Assembly: GCA_036824465.1 (NCBI GenBank)
Contig: DAITAC010000162.1
Coordinates: forward strand, 1-6,224
Length of the DNA: 6,224 nt
Source of the DNA: JAKOQB01 sp036824465
Lineage (GTDB): Bacteria > Pseudomonadota > Gammaproteobacteria > Burkholderiales > Burkholderiaceae_F
Reading direction: 5' to 3'
The first letter of the stretch is position 1; every line of letters begins with the position of its first letter. The position numbers and the translations under genes were made by a program. The notes beneath the pieces were generated by a model. It was not told the DNA's origin. It was given only the letters and a program-made list of their open reading frames with translations, and searched no databases. Shown here one piece after another: positions 1-6,081 of this stretch.

Positions 1-241
1 GTTAGCTCACGGCTCGGTTTGGAATTGCGTCCCGACGGCCACTTTTGCCCGGGAGACACGTCCTGGGGGCATGAGTTTGTCGCGTGCTGATTTCCGGCCT
101 TCGACGGATTTCCTGTCCGCAAAGACTCGTATCTGATTGGGCTTCCTACTGCCTTCACCGTTTGATCCGCCTGCGGCTCCACCGGATAGCGGAGCTTGGC
201 TCGGGACTCCAACATGCGCCCCGACGTAGTCGTTGCGTCAA
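1..241 (-). other. left flank with unassigned open frame, cut by window edge
   Basis: This flank lies downstream of the MBL-fold gene. A minus-strand frame with an ATG at 215-213 stays open for 71 codons to the window edge and is also open upstream of that ATG into the end of the MBL gene. A GGGG run sits a few bases before the ATG and could be a poor ribosome binding site. The deduced peptide is rich in Ser, Pro, Asn, Gln and Lys, has no hydrophobic core, and matches no family I recognise. A plus-strand frame is open from the edge to a TGA at 88-90, so neither strand stands out. It may be the start of a real gene, or non-coding DNA. I see no convincing rho-independent terminator for the upstream operon here. 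Confidence 0.2.
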
Positions 242-1375
242 TTAGTTCGACAGATCCAACTGGATGCCAGCGCTTTCGTCCGCCGGATACCGCGTCCAAT
301 AGCCGTGCTTGCGCTGCAACCCGGCCGCCGCCCACATGTCGTTGAAACCGGTCCGGTAGTTGAAGTGCAGAGAGACGCCGGATCCACCTTCACGGATCAC
401 GCGGGCGATCGATTCGCGGTCCGGGTGCTTGAACTGCTTGCCGTTGGTCGACACCAGCCAGTTCGAGCACTTCACCGCACGCACCAGATCGACACTCGTA
501 TTGCCGCGGCTGCCGTGATGCGACATCTTGACCGCATCGAGCGGCAGGCGGCCGTCGGTATTGGCGGGCAGGCGCAAGAGTGCGTCGACTAGCACAGGTG
601 CGTGCGCATCCCCGGCCAGCAGCACCCGGCGGCCGTCGTATTCGGCCAGCAGTGCGATGCTGCTTCCGTTCGGCTTGGCCTGATCGGGCTTGAAACGTGT
701 CGCCGCGAGCTGGCTGACGTCGGGTTCGCCGAGGATGTCCTCCTCTTCCTCAGGTTCCTCGACCTCGTCGAGCCGCGTGCTGTCAGCGGCAGTGGCCGCG
801 CCCGGCACGATGCCGGCCTTCCGGCAGGCCGCGTCCCACACGGGTTTGAGCCGGTCGAGCTGGCCCTGTGTCGGCGACAGGACGGTCAGTTTCATCCCGC
901 CCGGCAGTGGAGGCAGCGCCTGTAGTGGTCCCGCTTCCGGCACCACCAGCGCGCCGCCGTTGACGGTTGCGTTCCATTTCTTCGCACCGTTGGCGACGAT
1001 CAACTCCGTCAGTTCTTCGCCCTGCAGCGGGCCGAGGATGTCTTCGTGGTCGGGCCGCGGCACGACACCACCCGGCGTTAGGTGCACGAAGCCGTTGAAC
1101 CAGATCTCGCCGATGGTCACACCCAGCTGTTCACGTTCGCGCAGCAGGTCAAGCGCGCCACCGATGTGGTCCACGTCGACGTGCGTGACGACGAAGAGTT
1201 CGAAGTGCCGATCGCCTGCCGGCAGGTCGACGATGCGCTGGCGCACCGATGGGTAGACCGAACTCGTGCCGCAGTCGATCAGGATGCGATGTCGATCCGC
1301 AGCTGTGCCGTATTCAATCCAGATCGCGTCGCCGAACTCGGCCGGCATAAGCTCGATGCGAAACACGCGGTTCAT
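242..1375 (-). CDS. ComEC-type MBL-fold metallo-hydrolase, third gene of the operon
   Basis: A 377-residue soluble hydrolase of the metallo-beta-lactamase fold, with no signal peptide or membrane segment, so probably cytoplasmic. Visible motifs, numbered from the start chosen here: LIDCG (Asp34), the metal-binding THVDVDHIGG (His65, Asp67, Asp69, His70), LLAGD (Asp256), SHHGS (His286, His287) and a late KHPD (His317). The combination of LLAGD, SHHGS and a late HP is characteristic of the MBL domain of ComEC/Rec2, a nuclease-like domain, but here it stands alone without the ComEC membrane channel. An acidic patch of Glu/Asp at 204-213 sits in an insert between the two halves. The start at 1375 gives a protein beginning MNRVFRIELM, preceded by GGAG very close to the ATG and 13 nt after the CHAT stop. 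A longer start at 1414 would overlap the CHAT gene by 26 nt, but it has no good ribosome binding site and adds 13 residues unlike the family. The substrate is unknown: DNA/RNA, a nucleotide or a phosphodiester are plausible. The fold assignment is firm; the role is inferred from the neighbours. Confidence 0.9.
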   Translation of the reverse strand: MNRVFRIELMPAEFGDAIWIEYGTAADRHRILIDCGTSSVYPSVRQRIVDLPAGDRHFELFVVTHVDVDHIGGALDLLREREQLGVTIGEIWFNGFVHLTPGGVVPRPDHEDILGPLQGEELTELIVANGAKKWNATVNGGALVVPEAGPLQALPPLPGGMKLTVLSPTQGQLDRLKPVWDAACRKAGIVPGAATAADSTRLDEVEEPEEEEDILGEPDVSQLAATRFKPDQAKPNGSSIALLAEYDGRRVLLAGDAHAPVLVDALLRLPANTDGRLPLDAVKMSHHGSRGNTSVDLVRAVKCSNWLVSTNGKQFKHPDRESIARVIREGGSGVSLHFNYRTGFNDMWAAAGLQRKHGYWTRYPADESAGIQLDLSN

Positions 1376-1388
1376 TCTCCACACCCAT
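1376..1388 (-). promoter_or_regulatory. CHAT-MBL intergenic gap with close ribosome binding site
   Basis: On the minus strand the CHAT stop TGA (1391-1389) is followed by 13 nt that contain GTGTGGAGA directly before the ATG at 1375. The GGAG is only one base from the ATG, which is short for an independent Shine-Dalgarno site and suggests translational coupling to the CHAT gene. This site decides the start chosen for the MBL gene. Confidence 0.5.
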
Positions 1389-1829
1389 TCAGAGGCGCCA
1401 GCCGACATCGCCATAGGCGGTCAGGCTCAGCACGAAAGCGTCGCCGCCAGCAAGCAGCCGTCTCTTGGTCTCCAAGAACACGTCGCCGAAGGTCCGTTCG
1501 CTGCCGGCCGCCGACTTTAGGCCGTCGAGCAAGTCAGAAACAAAGGCGACCGTGCGCCGGCCACGAATCGTGGCCAGGGTACCGATCACCAGTGCGGCTT
1601 TCTCGCGCTTGAAGGCTTCGACGAAATTCAGGAACGGCACATCGGTCAGCTGCGTGCTACAGCCCAAGAGAAGCACGACAGGCGACGGTGCCATCGGGTC
1701 GGCCACGTAACTGCTCTCCAGTTCAGGATAGGTGAGCAGGACGCCGCCGATCTCCAGGCCGGTGATGCCGGCGTGCTCCGGATCCTCCTGCGAATGTGGC
1801 AGCAGCATCAGCAGCGAAGGCATGTCCGT
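1389..1829 (-). other. C-terminal CHAT protease domain (His826/Cys871)
   Basis: Sub-feature of the 960-residue protein. The His codon is at 1796-1794 and the Cys codon at 1661-1659, 45 residues apart. The order His then Cys, each after a hydrophobic beta-strand (SLLMLLPH and VVLLLGC), is that of the caspase/gingipain/CHAT clan. Both catalytic residues are intact, so the domain should be active. The family is firm from motif reading; the cleavage specificity cannot be read from the sequence. Confidence 0.82.
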
Positions 1830-4271
1830 CCCCACTGCACTTTCCCACTCGTTCCAGTCCTTGACTGTCCGCGCGGTCCGCGCGACGCGCTTGACCGCTT
1901 CGACGATGCCGCCGGGGTCGGTTAAGTCCTGCGCCCGCACCTTGCTGCTCGCGCCTACCAACGCCGACCGGAATGCGTCGAGCCGGTCGGCACCGGGCCG
2001 CGGCACGCTGATCGTGTAATCGGCGCCGGGTGTTGGCGTCATCGCCGGCTGGCGCTCGATCACGGAGCTCAAGCCCCAGAAGCGCAACGGACAGTGATGG
2101 TCGCGATCGTCCCGTTGCGCGCAGGCTTCATGGGTAATGCCGTCTTGGCGCAGCAGCGCGGCGCGTGCATTTGGGCACAACTTCGCGGCCGGCTTCGGCA
2201 GCCGCGCGGAGTAGAAGATCTCGGCCGGCAGCCAGGCCCCCGAGCGGGCCTCGACGATCTGGATGCGGGCGCCTTCCGGCACCCTGCCCTGCAGTTCCGG
2301 CGGCATGGGCTTCAGGATCGAACGGCCGTAACGAGCCAAGTCGTCGAAGAGCTTCAGCAACGCCGGATCGTCGAGTGCACCGCGCGAGTCCGGAAACGTC
2401 GCTTCCGCCGACAGCAGCCGCTTGACCTCGCTCACCAGCGTGTCGATCCCCTGCGGCTCGCGGAAGCTCACTTCCTTGCCCACGACGGTCGTGAACCCAG
2501 CCTGGCCGTCGCTCGTGTGATTGACCACGATCGCGGCGTCGAAGGGCTTGCTTTGCCAAGCGGGGTCGAAGTTGGGCGCGACAACGTTTTCGACATCAAG
2601 CGCGAAGCGGCGGTCAGAGGGACCCAGAGGTGAGGAGAAGATCAGCGTCTGGATCACGCGGTTCTCGTGCGTAATCAGGATGCGGGCGCGGTACTCGCCC
2701 TGGACGCCATGAGTGCGGAAACTGATCGTGCAGGGTTGGCTATCGGCCTGCGGCGGCAAGAAGAGCCTGTTCTGCTGCGGTGTATGGAACCGGCCTGAGG
2801 CCGCTCGCACCAGCGGCACGAAGAACACGTCAAGCCAGTGGCCGTCTTGGGCCGGTGGCAGCTTCTCACTCGGGAAGCGTTCGGTCGCCGATTCGACGTC
2901 CTGGCGTGGCAGTCCGATGAAAAGCGCCATCTCGTAGGCGCGATCGGCGGCGAGGCGATCCTGCACCTTGGTCGACACCGCAGGGTCGGTGACATCGTTG
3001 ACGCTGAAATTGACACGGCGTTCATCCCTGCGCGTCGTTCGCGCCGCGGGTGCACCGTCGCGTTCGGCGGGCAGCGATGCGCCGACGCTCGCCTCGACGT
3101 GCCCGCGCATGCGCGGAACGGCGCTAGCATCCCCGGATTCGTTCAGCCACTCACCTCGCTCCGCGCGGGTCTCGAACTCGGTTCCCGCCGCTTCAAGCTC
3201 CCGGACTGCGTGCGATGGTGCAGGCGGGCGCTCCGGAATGATTGCACCGGCAGAGGGCGGCGGCGCCGCGCGTGCGGCGGCCATGCGCCGAAGCTGCCCG
3301 CCGAATCGGCTGGCAAACACGGAGATGCGAGCGTTGGTCGCTAGCCGACGCGAGGCGATCAGCATAGGTGGCTCCGCCCCGCCTCCTTCTCCTTCGAGCG
3401 CGGAGCCATTCGCCTGCATCAGCGCGACATCGAGCGGCAGGTCGTGCGACAGTTCCTCGAAGAGCTTCGTAACCCACTGCCGCTCGCGATCCGCATCGAC
3501 GCGAACTACGCCGACGCCCCCTGTGAGCACATCGCCGCGCAATGCGGCCACCAGCGCCTGCTGGCGCTCCTGCGCAACGCCCGCACCACCAATCAGAAGC
3601 ACGCAGTCAGCGCGCAGGCGTCGCGGGTGCTGCAGCACACGGGCCGCTGCGCCTCGCAGATTGTCCGGAAGCAGCAGCAGATCGCAGTCCTCGTCGACCG
3701 CAGCAAGATGCACCACCTTGACCAGCTGGGGCCAGGGGATCGTGGCCACGCAGTCGGCGAGTTCCATCGAGCGCGCATCGCCGAGCAAGCCGACACGCAA
3801 CGGCCACTCCCAGGCGATCGGGCGGTCCGGCTCGTCGACGCGGACATAGATCGAATTGGCGCCCGAGTTGCCGTAGCCGTTTAAGAGCCGCAACAGCCAA
3901 AGCGGATCCGGCGCGGAGCCGCGAAGCCGGGCGGTCACGACGGGATTGATCTCCAGTCGCAGGAACGGTGCGTTCCGTGGGAGTTCGGCGTACCAGCGGT
4001 TTCGGAAATGCGCCCACGCCTCCTGGCAAGTCAAGGGCTCGGGCAGCGCCGTCTCGCGTTTGCGAATCCCGACGATGAGCTGCGCGAGGCTGTTCACCTC
4101 CAGCGGCACGATGTCGCGTGCGCTCCTGCGCATCCTGCTCACCGCCTCAGCAATCGCGCTGTCGTCCGGCATTGCGCCGCTGAAGCCCAGCACGCCCACC
4201 GCAGCAACTGCCTGAGCGAAATCCTCCTGCGGCAGCTGCACGCCCCAGGTTCCGAACAGTGCGCGACTCAT
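1389..4271 (-). CDS. CHAT-domain (caspase-like) protease with degenerate N-terminal CHAT copy
   Basis: A 960-residue multidomain protein with no signal peptide or membrane segment. The C-terminal part (about 815-957) is a CHAT domain, the clan CD caspase/separase-like cysteine protease fold. It has the catalytic His in LLPHSQ (His826), the catalytic Cys in VVLLLGCST (Cys871), then the typical tail where an AFKREKAALVIGTL strand is followed by helices. Residues about 154-288 resemble a second CHAT core: a strand ADCVLLIGG takes the place of the Cys strand, then VGVVRVDAD, KLFEEL and a DVALMQA helix. The Cys and His are absent, so this copy is probably inactive. A Pro/Ala-rich linker (about 330-418) leads to a beta-rich middle region (about 420-550) and an alpha/beta region (570-690). 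A Cys/His cluster (Cys699, Cys717, His725, His726, Cys727) precedes the motif FWGLSSVIER. The start ATG lies 15 nt after the patatin stop, with a weak GGCGGG upstream. It probably acts as the signal-integrating protease of the operon and may cleave a neighbour; that is inference. Confidence 0.85.
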   Translation of the reverse strand: MSRALFGTWGVQLPQEDFAQAVAAVGVLGFSGAMPDDSAIAEAVSRMRRSARDIVPLEVNSLAQLIVGIRKRETALPEPLTCQEAWAHFRNRWYAELPRNAPFLRLEINPVVTARLRGSAPDPLWLLRLLNGYGNSGANSIYVRVDEPDRPIAWEWPLRVGLLGDARSMELADCVATIPWPQLVKVVHLAAVDEDCDLLLLPDNLRGAAARVLQHPRRLRADCVLLIGGAGVAQERQQALVAALRGDVLTGGVGVVRVDADRERQWVTKLFEELSHDLPLDVALMQANGSALEGEGGGAEPPMLIASRRLATNARISVFASRFGGQLRRMAAARAAPPPSAGAIIPERPPAPSHAVRELEAAGTEFETRAERGEWLNESGDASAVPRMRGHVEASVGASLPAERDGAPAARTTRRDERRVNFSVNDVTDPAVSTKVQDRLAADRAYEMALFIGLPRQDVESATERFPSEKLPPAQDGHWLDVFFVPLVRAASGRFHTPQQNRLFLPPQADSQPCTISFRTHGVQGEYRARILITHENRVIQTLIFSSPLGPSDRRFALDVENVVAPNFDPAWQSKPFDAAIVVNHTSDGQAGFTTVVGKEVSFREPQGIDTLVSEVKRLLSAEATFPDSRGALDDPALLKLFDDLARYGRSILKPMPPELQGRVPEGARIQIVEARSGAWLPAEIFYSARLPKPAAKLCPNARAALLRQDGITHEACAQRDDRDHHCPLRFWGLSSVIERQPAMTPTPGADYTISVPRPGADRLDAFRSALVGASSKVRAQDLTDPGGIVEAVKRVARTARTVKDWNEWESAVGTDMPSLLMLLPHSQEDPEHAGITGLEIGGVLLTYPELESSYVADPMAPSPVVLLLGCSTQLTDVPFLNFVEAFKREKAALVIGTLATIRGRRTVAFVSDLLDGLKSAAGSERTFGDVFLETKRRLLAGGDAFVLSLTAYGDVGWRL
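3408..3812 (-). other. degenerate CHAT-like domain near the N terminus
   Basis: Sub-feature, residues about 154-288 of the CHAT protein. The strand and helix order (RVGLLGDA, CDLLLLP, ADCVLLIGGAG, GGVGVVRVDAD, KLFEEL, DVALMQA) parallels the CHAT core. Where the catalytic Cys would sit there is Gly-Gly-Ala (228-230), and no His follows the preceding strand. I read it as a non-catalytic copy, possibly for partner binding or regulation. The similarity is by eye and moderate. Confidence 0.45.
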
Positions 4272-4286
4272 AAGTTAGCCCGCCGC
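4272..4286 (-). promoter_or_regulatory. patatin-CHAT junction, 15 nt
   Basis: The patatin TGA (4289-4287) and the CHAT ATG (4271-4269) are separated by 15 nt containing GCGGCGGGC, a weak ribosome binding site ending about six bases before the ATG. There is no room for a separate promoter or terminator, which supports co-transcription and probably coupled translation. Confidence 0.5.
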
Positions 4287-5435
4287 TCAGACGCCACGCG
4301 GATAAGGGAAGGCCGTGGGTGCTGGCAGCTTGGGATCGATCCAACGACGCATCGCCGCGTCACAGATTGCGTAGCCCCAGTTGATCAGGCGCTCCTGCAT
4401 ATCGTCGGGCATGTCAGCGAGCCGCGTGGCGATCTGCGCCAGTTCCGCCGTGCGCTGTTCCGGGCACGGCAACACATTCGGAGTCTCGTAATCGGCGATC
4501 TGCGAGCGCACGCTCCAGTACGCCCCCTTGCGTACCTCGTTTATGAAACCCGCGACCAGCTGTCGCTTGCGCAAGGCGCGCACCTGGTTGTCGATCATTT
4601 CAAGCACACGCTTGGCGTGGGTGGCCCAGTCGGTGCCGGGATCGGGGTCGGCCGCCATCGCGAGGCCGGCATCGCTGACGAGAATCGTCTCGTAACGCTT
4701 CCAAGCGGTTTCCAGGCCAAGGTTGTCATAGACGCCGCCATCGGAAAGAAACACTTCCTTCGTGTACGGCGGCGTGTGATAAGGCTCGCCGCTGGGCGGA
4801 CTGAACGTCGCGGGATCGAGTTCGAGCTTCGCCGGAGACAGCACCGGTGGAAACGCTGACGACGCGGCCACGGCAGTGGCAAGTGACACGGTGGGATTCT
4901 TGACTTCGCCGACCAGATAGTCGCGCATGTAGGGTTTCGAGAAGCGCCACAGCACGCCGGTCTGCACATTGGTGGCATTGATCACGAAGCGTGGCGGATC
5001 GTCTGGCAGGTCCTGCAGCGTCGCATCACCAAACAGGTGCTTGCGATAGGCCTTGGCCACTTTCTCGCCGATCGACCCCGGCAGGAAAATCCCCTTCAAC
5101 ACCGAACCGATGTCGATCGTTTCGTGTGCGAAAGCGCGGATAGGATCCACTACTTCCTCGACAAGCCTGCGAGCGACGCCATCGGCGAAGCCAAGCCGGC
5201 CCCACTTCAGCCCAAGCATCGCCGCCGTGATCGAGCCACCGGACACACTCGAGATCCGATCCAACTTCGACAGGTAGCCGAACTCGTTCAGGCGCCAGAG
5301 CACGCCAAGGTGGAACACCATCGCGCGGTATCCGCCGCCAGACAGGCACAATGCAATGCCAGCCTCCGGCTCGCGCTCGCCCGCATCGCTGACCGGTGCG
5401 AGCGCAGCCTGCAGATCATGATCGCTGAGTGGCAT
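4287..5435 (-). CDS. patatin-like phospholipase, first gene of the operon
   Basis: A 382-residue patatin-family lipid acyl hydrolase, a Ser-Asp dyad enzyme that would release fatty acids from membrane phospholipids. The Gly-rich oxyanion loop is SGGGYRA (32-38). The nucleophile elbow is ISSVSGGSI with Ser65 as the expected catalytic Ser; the first Gly of the usual GxSxG is Ser here, a variant common in one bacterial subgroup. ASSAFPP (191-197) is the conserved third block, and the catalytic Asp is Asp232 in LSDGGVYDNLG. There is no signal peptide or transmembrane helix, so the enzyme is cytosolic and would act on the inner membrane face, as expected of a conflict effector rather than a secreted toxin. 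The start at 5435 follows an excellent AAAGGAGG four bases upstream. It leads the operon with the CHAT and MBL genes. Related enzymes are effectors in CBASS (CapV), but no cyclase is present here. Residues 280-382 are helical and family-specific. The family is firm; a role in defence is inferred. Confidence 0.93.
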   Translation of the reverse strand: MPLSDHDLQAALAPVSDAGEREPEAGIALCLSGGGYRAMVFHLGVLWRLNEFGYLSKLDRISSVSGGSITAAMLGLKWGRLGFADGVARRLVEEVVDPIRAFAHETIDIGSVLKGIFLPGSIGEKVAKAYRKHLFGDATLQDLPDDPPRFVINATNVQTGVLWRFSKPYMRDYLVGEVKNPTVSLATAVAASSAFPPVLSPAKLELDPATFSPPSGEPYHTPPYTKEVFLSDGGVYDNLGLETAWKRYETILVSDAGLAMAADPDPGTDWATHAKRVLEMIDNQVRALRKRQLVAGFINEVRKGAYWSVRSQIADYETPNVLPCPEQRTAELAQIATRLADMPDDMQERLINWGYAICDAAMRRWIDPKLPAPTAFPYPRGV

Positions 5436-5439
5436 CGAT

Positions 5440-5447
5440 CCTCCTTT
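5440..5447 (-). promoter_or_regulatory. strong ribosome binding site of the patatin gene
   Basis: Minus-strand AAAGGAGG, a near-perfect Shine-Dalgarno match, ends four bases before the ATG at 5435. It fixes the start of the patatin gene and is much stronger than the sites before the next two genes, as expected for the first gene of an operon. Confidence 0.8.
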
Positions 5448-5478
5448 GTGCGCACTACCGAAAAGCAGCAGTGCGCAC
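5448..5478 (-). promoter_or_regulatory. 9-bp inverted repeat abutting the patatin ribosome binding site
   Basis: GTGCGCACT (5448-5456) and AGTGCGCAC (5470-5478) form a perfect 9-bp inverted repeat around a 13-base loop. In addition each arm contains the self-palindrome GTGCGCAC, and the two centres are 23 bp apart, about two helical turns. The distal arm ends directly at the AAAGGAGG of the patatin gene. It could be an operator for a dimeric or tetrameric repressor, or an mRNA hairpin that limits access to the ribosome binding site. There is no following T run, so it is not a normal terminator. The structure is visible; the function is inferred. Confidence 0.5.
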
Positions 5479-5486
5479 GATTACAT

Positions 5487-5501
5487 ACCCTCAAAGAGGG
5501 T
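5487..5501 (-). promoter_or_regulatory. 6-bp inverted repeat in the operon leader, possible operator
   Basis: ACCCTC (5487-5492), AAA, GAGGGT (5496-5501) is a short perfect dyad lying beside a possible -10 element, TATGTA on the minus strand (5487-5482). No good -35 sequence sits at the right distance, so a sigma70 promoter is only a guess. The dyad could be a regulator site for the operon or chance. Confidence 0.25.
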
Positions 5502-5622
5502 TTACGCGATACCTTGTTTGGTTGACGCGGATGAACACCACAAAAGCGTGGTTCCACATCGCGCGGAATCCTGCACTGCTGATCGAAATCCGCCTCCGAG
5601 TGTTTTAGCAATCACTTCACCC

Positions 5623-5935
5623 TCATGGCGTTTTCGCTATTGATCTCGGCACCCCCACGGCGGCAGCGTATGCCGCGCGCCCCCCAGGTTCGAGTTCCTT
5701 CAGGTATCGGACGAACACCCAGGCTATGCCGCGCCTGATCTGCTCCAGTCCGACATCAATGCTGTCAACGATCATCTTGCACACGCGCCGACCGTAGCGG
5801 TCGATCTTCGGGCAATGCGCCTGTGTGCATCACGCCCGAATGCGAAATCACCAGAGATTGCTTGAAGCGATTGCCGAATGCCTGCTTCGATGCGGGTGTG
5901 TTGAAACCGGAGTCAGTTGGTAGGACTTCAACGCG
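5623..5935 (-). pseudogene. decayed thermonuclease (SNase-fold) gene
   Basis: Two minus-strand frames together spell a broken staphylococcal-nuclease-like protein. The 5' piece reads TPASKQAFGNRFKQSL (about 5905-5853), like the family stretch after GIDAPE. The 3' piece reads KIDRYGRRVCKMIVDS, then VGLEQIRRGIAWVF and RAAYAAAV (5808-5656), ending at a TGA (5625-5623). The distance between the FG and DRYGR blocks is 76 nt against about 78 expected, so one frameshift lies near 5812-5858. The 3' frame has its own stop just upstream, at about 5834. In the Ca-binding and catalytic GIDAPE block, Asp and Glu appear as Asn and Ala, while the Arg of DRYGR remains. The end is truncated, lacking the usual GLW-containing tail. 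I cannot place its true start; 5936-6081 shows no recognisable N-terminal part. The gene is not functional and probably unrelated to the operon downstream. Confidence 0.75.
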
Positions 5936-6081
5936 CAGCGGCCGATTGAACGGTCTGTTGGACAGTGAAGACCAGGCAGACTTCGAACGCCGAGCGCACT
6001 TCAATGCCAAGGCTGCCACTTGCGAAGAGGAATCGACCTGCAGACCATCTACCTTTCGCGAGCTTCCTGAACATAGAGTCA
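5936..6081. other. unassigned spacer, possibly the lost 5' part of the nuclease gene
   Basis: This stretch lies between the recognisable nuclease remnant and the stop of the upstream hypothetical gene. Several frames are open on both strands, including a 45-codon minus-strand frame from an ATG at 6074, but none gives a peptide I recognise. By position it should hold the N-terminal part of the decayed nuclease gene, but the DGDT-type motif expected there is not visible. Confidence 0.3.

Noticed and set aside
2968..3849. Plus-strand open frame of 293 codons opposite the CHAT gene
   Set aside because: It is a GC-rich antisense shadow: the peptide is Ser/Arg/Ala-rich low-complexity sequence with no family motif, while the opposite strand encodes a coherent domain protein.
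4008..4859. Plus-strand open frame of 283 codons opposite the CHAT start and patatin 3' half
   Set aside because: It spans the junction of two well-supported minus-strand genes, is Arg/His/Ala-rich and has no recognisable motif or ribosome binding site.
4287..5435. CBASS interpretation based on the patatin effector
   Set aside because: No CD-NTase or accessory Cap2/Cap3 gene is adjacent in the window, and the partner genes are CHAT and MBL proteins.
5448..5478. Rho-independent terminator
   Set aside because: The stem is GC-rich but is followed on the transcribed strand by AAAGGAGG and the patatin start, not a T run.
5660..5676. GCGGCA-GCGTA-TGCCGC inverted repeat
   Set aside because: It falls on the Ala-Ala-Tyr-Ala-Ala-Ala codons of the nuclease remnant, so the symmetry is explained by alanine codons.
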